Positions 1-7,696 are shown, numbered from the stretch's first letter. The stretch is 64,000 nt of DNA from DASUKM01 sp036278735 (GCA_036278735.1 DASUKM010000028.1:1-64000); one strand, 5' to 3'. Notes: a model not told the origin generated them from the sequence alone. A program made the numbers and translations.

Positions 1-527
1 TCCCCCATCGCACCCGCCTGCCGGCCGTGATACGTCGCGCCGATCGCCTGCGCCGCGTCTTCGATCACCGGCACGCCTGCGGCGCGCGCGGCTTCGAGCA
101 GGGGATCCATGTCGGCACAGAGCCCGTACAGATGGACCGGCACGATCGCGCGGGTCCGCGGCGTGATCGCGCGCGCGGCGGCCGACGGATCGATATTGAA
201 CGTGCCGGGATCGATGTCGACGAGCACCGGCGTGGCCCCCAGGCGCACGACACAGCCGGCGGTCGCGAAAAACGAGTAGCTCGTCGTGACGACCTCGTCG
301 CCCGCGCCGATCCCGAGCGCCATCATCGCGACGAGCAGCGCGTCGGTGCCGGAGGAGACGCCGACGGCGTGCCGCACCCCCAGGGCCGCGGCCAGCTCGC
401 GCTCGAGCGTGTCGACTTCGGGGCCGCCGATGAATCGCTGGGTGTCGCAGACGCGCGCGATCGCGGCCAGCATCTCGCTGCGAAGGGGGCGGTACTGCCC
501 CTGGAGGTCGAGGAGCGGAACGTTCAT
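1..527 (-). CDS. DegT/DnrJ/EryC1/StrS-family aminotransferase (partial, N-terminal ~175 aa)
   Basis: The gene runs off the left edge, so only the N-terminal part is visible. It begins MNVPLLDLQGQY, the usual opening of PLP-dependent sugar aminotransferases of this family, which transaminate keto-sugars for surface polysaccharides. Visible family marks are SSGTDAL (phosphate-binding loop, about residue 58), TSYSFFATA, and VIEDAAQAIGA, whose Asp contacts the PLP ring nitrogen. The Schiff-base lysine would lie just outside the window, so activity cannot be judged. It starts 14 bp after the upstream membrane-anchored unknown and looks co-transcribed with it. The sugar substrate cannot be read from this fragment. 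Confidence 0.88.
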   Translation of the reverse strand, partial: MNVPLLDLQGQYRPLRSEMLAAIARVCDTQRFIGGPEVDTLERELAAALGVRHAVGVSSGTDALLVAMMALGIGAGDEVVTTSYSFFATAGCVVRLGATPVLVDIDPGTFNIDPSAAARAITPRTRAIVPVHLYGLCADMDPLLEAARAAGVPVIEDAAQAIGATYHGRQAGAMG

Positions 528-541
528 GGGTGCGCGGCGCG

Positions 542-1084
542 TCAGCGGATCACGATTTCCGGGGCGCCCCAGAGCGGCAGATCGTTGCGGGGATCGACAG
601 GCGTGCCCGGCGCGCTGACGCGCGTGTTGAACACGAGTTGAATCTCTTCGCCCGCATAACCCGACAAATCCACCACGACCGGAATCCACCGCCGGTCGGC
701 CGGATTCTTGTACGGATTCACGGTCTCGTTGAACAGTTCGTCGAACGACCGGCCGTCGGACGCGCCGACGAAGAAGTAGACGCCGTCCCCTTCCTTCGTC
801 CACGCCTCCGGCTTCAAGGCCAGCGCGACGTGCAGCCAGCCGTTCTCGGGCACCTTCACGCGCCAGGTGAGCCGGCTGTTGGCCGGCGCCGCGACGGCGG
901 TCTTCGTGTCGCCGTCGAGCGTGAAGGGGGCGACGGTGAACCCTGTGGCGGGCTGCTTGACCGCCGCGCCGTACTGCGGCAGCAGATCGAGGGTCTGTGC
1001 GGAGCCGCGGCGGAAGATCCACCACCCGGCCACGAACAGGACGCCGATCACGATCGCGGTGGACACCGCGCGGTTCCGCTTCAT
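542..1084 (-). CDS. Membrane-anchored protein of unknown function
   Basis: About 180 aa starting MKRNRAVSTAIVIGVLF, which gives one N-terminal transmembrane helix (roughly residues 7-22) followed by an extracytoplasmic domain. The soluble part contains LTWRVKVPENGWLHVALALK and ends in DLSGYAGEEIQLVFNTR, a pattern like the beta-sandwich 'sugar-binding' module often appended to exported acidobacterial proteins. I do not recognise a family. An in-frame GTG lies 30 bp upstream; the ATG was chosen because a GGAGG stands about 12 bp before it and the helix then begins at once. It lies between smpB and the aminotransferase, all on the minus strand. Confidence 0.6.
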   Translation of the reverse strand: MKRNRAVSTAIVIGVLFVAGWWIFRRGSAQTLDLLPQYGAAVKQPATGFTVAPFTLDGDTKTAVAAPANSRLTWRVKVPENGWLHVALALKPEAWTKEGDGVYFFVGASDGRSFDELFNETVNPYKNPADRRWIPVVVDLSGYAGEEIQLVFNTRVSAPGTPVDPRNDLPLWGAPEIVIR

Positions 1085-1126
1085 GACGCCCGGCCACCTC
1101 CGGAAACGGCCCACTGTACCACAGCG

Positions 1127-1606
1127 TTATCGGCCCCGGCGCTCCTTGATGGCGGCGCGCGTCTCGCGATCGGCGTCGCGGCGCTTCACGGTTTCCCGCT
1201 TGTCGTACATCTTCTTGCCCTTCGCGAGGCTGATCGCCACCTTCACGCGGCCGCCCTTGAAATACATGCCGGTCGGCACGAGCGTCATCCCGCGCTCGAC
1301 CGTCTTGCCGATCAGCTTCCTGATCTCGGTGTGATGCAGCAGCAGCTTGCGGCGGCGCGTCGGCTCGTGATCGCTGTAGCCGCGGTTGCGGTACGCGCTG
1401 ATGTGGACGTTGTAGATCCAGACCTCGCCCCCTTCGAGGCGCGCGAAGCTGTCGCGCAGGTTGGCGCCTCCCTCGCGGATCGATTTCACCTCGGTGCCGA
1501 GCAGCACGACGCCCGCTTCGAGCGTCTCGATGATGTGGTAGTCGTGGAACGCCTTGCGGTTCTCGGCGATCATCTTCTGCGCGCGTTCCCGTTCCGTCTT
1601 CGTCAC
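1127..1606 (-). CDS. smpB: SsrA-binding protein SmpB
   Basis: A 159-aa protein of typical SmpB length. It binds tmRNA and delivers it to stalled ribosomes for trans-translation. Family motifs are NRKAFHDYHI, GTEVKSIREG, the basic PTRRRKLLLH segment and KKMYDKRET, followed by the Lys/Arg-rich tail that inserts into the mRNA channel. The start is GTG, preceded by GGGGGAG; the TGA of pdxA overlaps it as GTGA, so the two genes are translationally coupled. An upstream ATG-only reading would lose the conserved N-terminus. No tmRNA gene is visible in the window. Confidence 0.95.
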   Translation of the reverse strand: MTKTERERAQKMIAENRKAFHDYHIIETLEAGVVLLGTEVKSIREGGANLRDSFARLEGGEVWIYNVHISAYRNRGYSDHEPTRRRKLLLHHTEIRKLIGKTVERGMTLVPTGMYFKGGRVKVAISLAKGKKMYDKRETVKRRDADRETRAAIKERRGR

Positions 1607-2508
1607 GCGTGCTCCCCCGCGCGCGCCTGCGCCAGGCGCGCGGCAAGCCGGATCGCCTGCACGAGGCTCGACGGATCGGCGACGCCGCGGCCGGCGATGT
1701 CGAAGGCGGTCCCGTGGTCGACCGACGTGCGGACGATCGGCAGTCCGAGCGTGACGTTGACGGCGCGCCCGAAGGCGAGCAGCTTCACCGGAATCAACCC
1801 CTGATCGTGGTAACACGCCACGACGACGTCGAACTCGCCGCGGGCGGCGCGGCCGAACACGGTATCGGCCGGCCACGGGCCCGAGACGTCCACGCCGCGC
1901 GCGCGGCAGGCAGCGACGGCCGGCCGCAGCACCGTCTCGTCCTCGTCGCCGAGCACCCCGTGCTCGCCGGCGTGCGGATTGAGCCCCGCGACCGCGACGC
2001 GCGGGGCGGCCACGCCGAAGCGCGGCAGCTCGCGCGCGGTGAGCGCGATGGTGCGCTCGACCCGATCGCGCGTGACCAGCGCCGGGACGTCTCGGAGCGG
2101 CACGTGCACCGTGGCCAGCACGACGCGCAGCACGTCGCTGTCGAACATCATGGCCACGTCGGACGCGCCGGTGAGGTGGGCGAGCAAATCCGTGTGCCCC
2201 TTCCAGGGCAGCCCCGCCAGCGCCAGCGCTTCCTTGTTGAGCGGCGCTGTCGCGATCGCCGCCACCGCCCCGGCCCGCGCGTCGGCCACGGCCCGGACCA
2301 CGGCGTCGTACGCGGCCTGCCCCGCCGCGGCGGAGAGCCGCCCCGGCGCGAAGGGGGCCAGCGCCTCTGCCGTGTGCGGCCCGTACAGCACCGGCTGGCA
2401 CACCGCGAGCACGTCGGCGCGCGCCGCCGCCGCGAGGGCAATCTCCGGCCCGATGCCGGCCGGATCCCCGACGGTCACGGCCACGGTGGGACGGTGAAGA
2501 TCAGCCAC
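1603..2508 (-). CDS. pdxA: 4-hydroxythreonine-4-phosphate dehydrogenase PdxA
   Basis: About 301 aa; an NAD-dependent dehydrogenase in the DXP-dependent pyridoxal phosphate pathway. Motifs seen are TVGDPAGIGPEI, ATAPLNKEAL, GHTDLLAHL, GLNPHAGE, CYHDQGLIPVK and VDHGTAFDIAG; the three metal-binding histidines (GHTD, NPHAGE, VDHG) are all present. The start is uncertain because the gene opens inside a tandem repeat array. GTG at 2508 begins VADLHRPTVAVTVGDPAG, the expected N-terminus. The frame stays open upstream for another 123 codons, but those are pure repeat (SVxSV) and contain many GTG codons. No clear ribosome-binding site is seen. Overlaps smpB by 4 bp. Confidence 0.92.
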   Translation of the reverse strand: MADLHRPTVAVTVGDPAGIGPEIALAAAARADVLAVCQPVLYGPHTAEALAPFAPGRLSAAAGQAAYDAVVRAVADARAGAVAAIATAPLNKEALALAGLPWKGHTDLLAHLTGASDVAMMFDSDVLRVVLATVHVPLRDVPALVTRDRVERTIALTARELPRFGVAAPRVAVAGLNPHAGEHGVLGDEDETVLRPAVAACRARGVDVSGPWPADTVFGRAARGEFDVVVACYHDQGLIPVKLLAFGRAVNVTLGLPIVRTSVDHGTAFDIAGRGVADPSSLVQAIRLAARLAQARAGEHA

Positions 2509-2866
2509 GGAGGCCACGGAATGCACGGACACCACGGCCACGGAGGCCACGGAATTCACGGACACTACGGATACGGCCACGGAGGCCACGGACTTCACGG
2601 ACACCACGGATACGGCCACGGAGGCCACGGACTTCACGGACACCACGGACACGGCCACGGACGCCACGGAATCCACGGACACGACGAAAGCCACGAACGC
2701 CACGGAATACACGGAGGCCACGGACACCACGGACACGACGGAGGCCACGGACTCCACGGACACGGCCACGGACGCCACGGAATCCACGGAGGCCACGGAA
2801 TCCACGGACTTCACGGACTTCACGGACTCCACGGACACGACGGACACGACGGACACGACGGACGTC
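2504..2866. repeat. Tandem array of CCACGG-type short repeats (array 1)
   Basis: About 360 bp made of CACGGA hexamers joined into 9-, 12- and 15-bp combinations such as CACGGACACCACGGATACGG and CCACGGAGGC. The copies are imperfect, with no unique spacers. Because the unit is a multiple of three and lacks stops, all frames stay open and give artefactual His/Gly- or Ser/Val-rich translations. It occupies the space between the caleosin-like gene and pdxA; its left edge contains the probable GTG start of pdxA. Between 2867 and 2952 I see nothing else. The same CCACGG/CCGTGG core recurs in opposite orientation at 6331-6864. Confidence 0.95.
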
Positions 2867-2952
2867 ATGGAACTCACGCAAGGTAGTCGTGCAGTGATTG
2901 TACCCGCTCGCGGAGCGGCGTTGCGGCGCCGCAGGGACGGACGCGATCGTTG

Positions 2953-3747
2953 TCACGGCACGGACGCGTGGGGCCGCGCGGCGACGCGGTACAGCAGCGT
3001 GCCGTCGTACAGCCAGGCGAGCTGATCGAGCGTCACGGCGTCGCGCCCGTTCGCCATTCGGCACACGCGGAAGAACGTCTCGAACTGGCGTGCGGGAACG
3101 CGGCCGAGCCGGCTGCGTGCGGCGATGACCGCGCGCAGGCGGCCGGTCGTGAGCACGCCGTCTGTCGCGGCGCGCGCGCAGGCGTCGCGGAGGGCTTCCC
3201 ACTGCGCCCGATCGATGTTGCCCTGTCGATCGTACACGCCGGTCGTGCCGGAGGGGCGGTCGATCTCGGCGATGACAATCGTTCCGCCATGTCGGCGTCC
3301 GAACACCAGCGCGGTTCCAGCGGTCTGCACCAGCGCGGCCGCGATGCCGAACCGGAGCGCGCGCCAGCCGCGGTAACTGTCGCCGAAACCAATGCGGCCG
3401 CGATTGCGCCGGTCGAAGAACGAGAGGTGGTGCGCGAGCCGGCTGCGCTCGCGCGGAGTACCGGCTTCCGATTCGAACGCGCGCTGCTCGGCCGCGTCGA
3501 GCGCGCCGTCGCTGACGATCGTGCCGTCGAGCGCCGCGGCGCCAGGCATGCGGACGTCGTACGTCCTCGCGATGAACGCCGCGGCCTCGAGGAGGGGCGC
3601 GCGGCGCGGCCCGAGGAGGTGGTCGCCCGCCTCGTCGCGGATGCCGATCCGGCCGTCGCCGTCGAGATCGGCGTAGACGCGGCCGGCGTGCACGATCACG
3701 TGCCGTGACGCGATCAGATCGAACATGCGCAAGGCGGGTATCGCCAT
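2953..3747 (-). CDS. Caleosin-like protein (candidate peroxygenase)
   Basis: 264 aa, starting MAIPALRMFDL 20 bp after the stop of the alpha-dioxygenase gene. Caleosins are heme peroxygenases that use fatty-acid hydroperoxides as oxygen donors, best known from plant and fungal lipid droplets. The caleosin signature is at residues 104-132: LAHHLSFFDRR, then IGFGDSYRGWRALRFG, followed by a hydrophobic stretch (about 133-149). The C-terminal half keeps TTGVYDRQGN (169-177) and ends in LAWLYDGTLLYR, matching the caleosin 'GVYD...YDGSLF' pattern. Oddities: the EF-hand loop in the signature (112-123) has lost its 3 and 5 acidic positions, while a canonical loop, DLDGDGRIGIRD, stands at 27-38. The signature histidine is kept (His107), but the position of the second proposed heme histidine is Asp163. 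Family assignment is by eye; activity is inferred. Confidence 0.72.
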   Translation of the reverse strand: MAIPALRMFDLIASRHVIVHAGRVYADLDGDGRIGIRDEAGDHLLGPRRAPLLEAAAFIARTYDVRMPGAAALDGTIVSDGALDAAEQRAFESEAGTPRERSRLAHHLSFFDRRNRGRIGFGDSYRGWRALRFGIAAALVQTAGTALVFGRRHGGTIVIAEIDRPSGTTGVYDRQGNIDRAQWEALRDACARAATDGVLTTGRLRAVIAARSRLGRVPARQFETFFRVCRMANGRDAVTLDQLAWLYDGTLLYRVAARPHASVP

Positions 3748-3767
3748 GCGATGGGTCGCCGGCAATC

Positions 3768-6185
3768 TCAGTAGCGCTCCGCGAATGCCGTGAGCGGATG
3801 TTCCTCGGGGGCGGAGGCCGCCGTCGTCCCCCAGGGCTCGAAGGCGTTGTTCACGCCGGCGAGACCGGTGCGCGCCAGCTCGGGGCAGTGCCGCAGCAGC
3901 ATGTCCTTGAAATTGGCCCTGTCGATGTAGTCGATCCCCTCCTGCGTGTAGTAGCGGGCGTTGTATTTCTCGCAGTAGAACGGATCGACCTCGAGGCGCC
4001 GGGTCGCGATCTGCAGGAAGATGGCAAAGCGCACGTTGTCGAAGCCGGCGAGCGGCAAATCGCGATCGCACAGCATGCCCACGGCGAGGTCGAGCCGCTC
4101 GACCCCCTCGTGGCCGCGGCCGTAGACCTGCTCGAGCCGCGCGACCGTCTCCGCGTCGCAGCGCAGGTCCTCGAACGAGGTGATCGCGGCCATGCCGAGC
4201 TGCCGGCGGAATTCGTTGTAAAGCGGCACGCCGCGCTCGCGCGCGCGCAGGATGTCGGCCGCGCCCAGGTCGGTCACCGGCATGCCTTCCACGCTCATGT
4301 CGACCATGAAGCGCGGCATGTTGTTGTTGACGAGCGCCGGCATGTGAGCGTAGCCGAACGAGTTGATCACGTCCGGCAGCCCCAGCTTCCGCAGGTACAC
4401 GGGGGCCCCCTGCTCGCGAAGCCTGTCGATCGGGATCTCCTCGCGCAGCGCATCGGCGCCCACCGGGCGGAACTCGAGCGCATCAGGAATGCCCGCGTGC
4501 AGCCGGTAGACCTCGGCGAACTGCTCGGTGAAGTGATTCGGCACCCCGTGGTTGCTGTGCCGGCCGCCGACGATCCCGCCGAGAATCGGGCTCGTGATGT
4601 CGAACGCGTTCAGCGCCTTCCGTTTGCCGAATGGCCGGACCATGGCGTCGATCAGGCCGTTCCAGTTGGCGCTCATGCCGAGCGCGATGGCGCGGACGGG
4701 CAGCACGGCCGGCGTCCATTCGACGGTGTGCACCTTCGCCATCACCGCCGCGGTGATCAGGCGCGCCGTGTGGAAGAGCTGATCGGTCGACCATCGGGGA
4801 TACGCCTGCTCGAGAATGTGGCAGACGTGGTTGTGTTCGCGCACGAAGAGCGTGTGAAACACGCTCAGGCCGATGTTCCAGTTGCGAGTGAAGCCCGAAA
4901 TCTCGCGCCCGCGCTCGTCGCGCGGCAGCAGCCCGTCCTCGAGATAAATCCGGCCGCCGGGCAGGAGCACCCCGGGGTGCCGCGGATCCGTGCGGATCAG
5001 GTCCTGCGTGCGCTGATCGTTGCCGTAGATCTGGCTGGCGTCCCACCAGCCCGTCACCTCGTTCTGGTACACGACGCACCGCTGGTCGTTCGTGGCATCG
5101 GCCTGCGTGCGGGAGAAGGTGAGCGCCTCGAGGCCGTAGCGTTCGCGCAGCGGGTCGTCGGGCGCGAGCGGCACACGATACGGGGCGCTATCGGAGATCG
5201 GCGCGAGCCGATGGTTCAGCCAGCCATGGAGCTGGAATTGAATCCACCAGATCGTCAGAACGTTGAGGAACGGCGCCTTGATGCGTTCGCCGCGCGGGTG
5301 GAGGAAGGCGCGCGACACCTCGCGGACGTTCGGCAGCGCAGGATCCGTGGCGCGGTTCACCCGGATCTCGGCCATGGGCCGCGTGCCCTGCCACTGGAAC
5401 CGCGCTCCCGCCGCCCCTTCCGCCGGATCGTCGGTCGTCCACATGCCGTTCGCGGTGCGGAAGCGCTCCGTCCAGGCCGGACGCTGCTGGCCGGGCGGTT
5501 GATTGGCGACGAGGCGGCCGATCGGATAGGCGGACTGGAGCGTGTGCGCGTTCATCCAGTTGCGGATGCCGCCGAGTTTCAGATCCCGCATGATGTTGCC
5601 GTCGGGCAGCGCGAACGTTTCCTGCCAGGCGGCGGCCACGCCGCGCCGGGTGGCAAACGCCAGCACCAGCCGGAGCACGGATTCGACGACACCGCCGGCC
5701 GCGTCGCGCATGGCCCCCGCGATCCGCGCGCCGACCCCCGCCGGGGGAGGCAGCGGCGCCACGTCGACCGGCTCGCGGAGAAACGTCGCGGCGGGCTGCG
5801 CGAGGACGCGATTGTCGAACCGCTCGGTCGGCTCCGGCGCGTCGGCGATTCGGTTGATCACGTTGCGCCGCGCCCGCTCGAGGAGCACCACCCAGTGCTC
5901 CTGGTCCGGGCGCGCGACGAGCGCGGCTTCCAGATTCCCTTGCGCCGCCTGATAGTCCTCCTGCAGGAACTGGACGAGCCCCAGCAGGTGATGCGTCTCG
6001 CCGTCCGCATCGCCCAGCACGGTGGCTTCCGTCAGGATGGTTAGGGCGCGCGCGAGCGACGCCATGTCGCCCGTGTCGACCAGTCGGCGCGCCTCTTCGC
6101 GCACGCGGACGAGGTCGCCGCCGAGGCCGGCGCGCGTGCTCTCCGACGTTCCCCCATCACGTCCCGGCAGCCCAGGCTCCTGCAT
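3768..6185 (-). CDS. Fatty-acid alpha-dioxygenase homologue (animal-type heme peroxidase superfamily) with TPR-like N-terminus
   Basis: 805 aa from the ATG at 6185, which has GGAGGG 4 bp upstream. Residues about 26-108 are TPR-like helices (SLARALTILTEAT, ETHHLLGLVQFLQEDYQAA). The rest matches plant alpha-dioxygenases, which oxygenate fatty acids to 2-hydroperoxides. Heme and catalytic residues are in place: distal His320 in QFQLHGWLNH, and the VYRLH motif with Tyr560 (radical tyrosine) and His563 (proximal ligand). Other family marks are GWWDASQIYG, FHTLFVREHN, TAAVMAKVHTVEW, GGRHSNHGVP, LYNEFRRQLGM and IFLQIATRRLEVDPF. There is no signal peptide, so it is probably cytoplasmic or peripherally membrane-bound. 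It lies 20 bp upstream of the caleosin-like gene in an apparent operon. It could also be called a generic 'peroxidase family protein', but the alpha-dioxygenase match extends to the C-terminus. Confidence 0.88.
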   Translation of the reverse strand: MQEPGLPGRDGGTSESTRAGLGGDLVRVREEARRLVDTGDMASLARALTILTEATVLGDADGETHHLLGLVQFLQEDYQAAQGNLEAALVARPDQEHWVVLLERARRNVINRIADAPEPTERFDNRVLAQPAATFLREPVDVAPLPPPAGVGARIAGAMRDAAGGVVESVLRLVLAFATRRGVAAAWQETFALPDGNIMRDLKLGGIRNWMNAHTLQSAYPIGRLVANQPPGQQRPAWTERFRTANGMWTTDDPAEGAAGARFQWQGTRPMAEIRVNRATDPALPNVREVSRAFLHPRGERIKAPFLNVLTIWWIQFQLHGWLNHRLAPISDSAPYRVPLAPDDPLRERYGLEALTFSRTQADATNDQRCVVYQNEVTGWWDASQIYGNDQRTQDLIRTDPRHPGVLLPGGRIYLEDGLLPRDERGREISGFTRNWNIGLSVFHTLFVREHNHVCHILEQAYPRWSTDQLFHTARLITAAVMAKVHTVEWTPAVLPVRAIALGMSANWNGLIDAMVRPFGKRKALNAFDITSPILGGIVGGRHSNHGVPNHFTEQFAEVYRLHAGIPDALEFRPVGADALREEIPIDRLREQGAPVYLRKLGLPDVINSFGYAHMPALVNNNMPRFMVDMSVEGMPVTDLGAADILRARERGVPLYNEFRRQLGMAAITSFEDLRCDAETVARLEQVYGRGHEGVERLDLAVGMLCDRDLPLAGFDNVRFAIFLQIATRRLEVDPFYCEKYNARYYTQEGIDYIDRANFKDMLLRHCPELARTGLAGVNNAFEPWGTTAASAPEEHPLTAFAERY

Positions 6186-6330
6186 GGTCCCTCCGTGATC
6201 GCGTTCTGCGTTAAACCACCACGGCGGAGGGAGGTCAGCCGCCCTCCATATCATCATCATCCACGGCCCCGCCGTTCATCCGTGCCGGTATCTACCCCTG
6301 CCGACCCCACGGCCCCTGTCCATCCCACGA

Positions 6331-6864
6331 CCCTCCGTGGCCTCCGTGTCCGTGCTATCAGTGGTGGCAGTGGCCGTGTCCGTCCGCGGTAGCAGTGGCC
6401 TCCGTGTCTGTCCGTGGTAGCAGTGGCCTCCGTGTCTGTCCGTGGTAGCAGTGGCCGTCCGTGCTATCCGTGGTAGCAGTGGCCTCCGTGTCCCGTCCGT
6501 GGTAGCAGTGGCCGTCCGTGTCCCGTCCGTGGTAGCAGTGGCCGTCCGTGCTATCCGCGGTAGCAGTGGCCTCCGTGTCTGTCCGTGGTAGCAGTGGCCT
6601 CCGTGTCCCGTCCGTGGTAGCAGTGGCCGTCCGTGCTATCCGTGGTAGCAGTGGCCCTCCGTGATTTCCGTGCTATCCGCGGTAGCAGTGGCCTCCGTGT
6701 CTGTCCGTGGTAGCAGTGGCCGTGTCCGCCCGTGGTAGCAGTGGCCTCCGTGTCTGTCCGTGGTAGCAGTGGCCTCCGTGTCCGTCCGTGGTAGCAGTGG
6801 CCTCCGTGATTTCCGTGCTATCCGTGGTAGCAGTGGCCGTCTATCCGTGTGATCCGTGGCTGCA
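6331..6864. repeat. Tandem array of CCGTGG-type short repeats (array 2)
   Basis: About 530 bp built from CCGTGGTAGCAGTGG 15-mers alternating with variants of CCTCCGTGTCTGT and CCGTCCGTGCTAT. There are no unique spacers and no inverted-repeat ends. It fills the gap between the alpha-dioxygenase start (6185) and ricT; the stop codon and last residues (SHGSHG) of ricT are made of repeat sequence. The core CCGTGG is the reverse complement of the CCACGG core of array 1 as read on the plus strand. Between 6186 and 6330 there is no gene; that stretch should hold the promoter of the alpha-dioxygenase operon, but no convincing -35/-10 pair is visible. Confidence 0.93.
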
Positions 6865-7641
6865 GGTGTCGCACCCGCCGCTCGAGCAGTGGCCGGGGCC
6901 GGTCGGGTTCGAGCAGTCGCCGTGGTCGGCGCAGCCGCCGTGCTTCACGCCGTTGCCGTTCGGCAGCTCGTACCGGAGGCAGCACTTCAAGCGTCCGCAC
7001 TGGCCCGACAGCCGCGAGGGGTTCAGGCTCAGGTGCTGCTGCTTGGCCATCTTGATCGAGACCGGCTCGAACGACCGCAGCCACGTCGTGCAGCACAGCG
7101 GCCGGCCGCACGACCCGTAGCCTCCCAGCATGCGCGCCTCGTCGCGCACGCCGATCTGCCGCATCTCGATCCGCATCCGGAAGTGCGCCGCCAGGTCGCG
7201 TACCAGCTCGCGGAAGTCGACCCGCCCTTCGGCCGTGTAGTAGAAGATGAGCCGCGACCCGTCGAACAACTGTTCGACGCGCGTCAGCTTCATCGCGAGA
7301 CCGCGCTCGCGGATCTTGAGCAGCGCCACCCGCGAGGCCTCCTGCTCCCGCTGCTGCTGCTTCAGCCGCTGGAGCACGTCGTCGCGCGTCGCGCGCCGGA
7401 GGACGCGGTGCCCCGCGTCCTCCGCGGGCCGCCGGCGTTCGGCGACGGCCGAGGCCATCGGCGTCACGGTCGCGAACGCGGGGCCGTCGGCCGTCTCGAC
7501 GATGACGGCGTCGCCGGTCCGCGGCGCATCCTGGGGCGGGGGATCCTCGTCGAGGGCGAGCTCCGGCAGGAGGAAGGAGTGACGACGGCCGCCGGGAGAG
7601 AACCGCACGCTGACGAACGGCCGCGTCGGACCGGCGCTCAT
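6841..7641 (-). CDS. ricT: PSP1-domain protein, RicT/YaaT family
   Basis: 266 aa from the ATG at 7641, with AGGAG just upstream. The family includes Bacillus RicT (YaaT), an iron-sulfur protein that partners RicA and RicF to control RNase Y and mRNA maturation. The PSP1 region keeps LTRVEQLFDGSRLIFYYTAE, GGYGSCGRPLCC, and GQCGRLKCCLRYE, the cysteines that ligate Fe-S clusters in the family. A further Cys/His-rich tail (CADHGDCSNP, CSSGGCDTC) follows, and the final six residues come from the adjoining repeat array. It sits directly downstream of holB, the same pairing as yaaT-holB in Firmicutes. RicA and RicF are not in the window. Confidence 0.88.
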   Translation of the reverse strand: MSAGPTRPFVSVRFSPGGRRHSFLLPELALDEDPPPQDAPRTGDAVIVETADGPAFATVTPMASAVAERRRPAEDAGHRVLRRATRDDVLQRLKQQQREQEASRVALLKIRERGLAMKLTRVEQLFDGSRLIFYYTAEGRVDFRELVRDLAAHFRMRIEMRQIGVRDEARMLGGYGSCGRPLCCTTWLRSFEPVSIKMAKQQHLSLNPSRLSGQCGRLKCCLRYELPNGNGVKHGGCADHGDCSNPTGPGHCSSGGCDTCSHGSHG

Positions 7642-7696
7642 ACGTCTCCTCTCGTTTATGCGCGGCGATCGGGCGTCCGGCATCCCGGACGCGCGC

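Noticed and set aside
2504..2866. CRISPR array
   Set aside because: Direct repeats of 6-15 bp with no unique spacers, no palindromic repeat and no cas genes. The same holds for the arrays at 6331, 42934, 52470, 57562 and 63630.
2509..2877. 123-codon N-terminal extension of PdxA made of Ser-Val repeats
   Set aside because: It is a translation of the tandem array; the unit is a multiple of three without stops, so every frame is open. The conserved PdxA N-terminus begins at the GTG at 2508.
1609..2886. Long plus-strand reading frame with a His/Gly-rich tail
   Set aside because: It is antisense to pdxA and the repeat array; the minus strand carries the conserved protein motifs.
2953..4071. Longer 372-aa version of the caleosin-like protein starting inside the dioxygenase gene
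   Set aside because: The extra 108 residues are an out-of-frame reading of alpha-dioxygenase codons; the ATG at 3747 begins the plausible protein.
3705..6044. 779-codon plus-strand reading frame opposite the alpha-dioxygenase
   Set aside because: Shadow frame caused by high GC; composition is Arg/Ala/Val-rich without motifs, while the minus strand matches a known family along its length.
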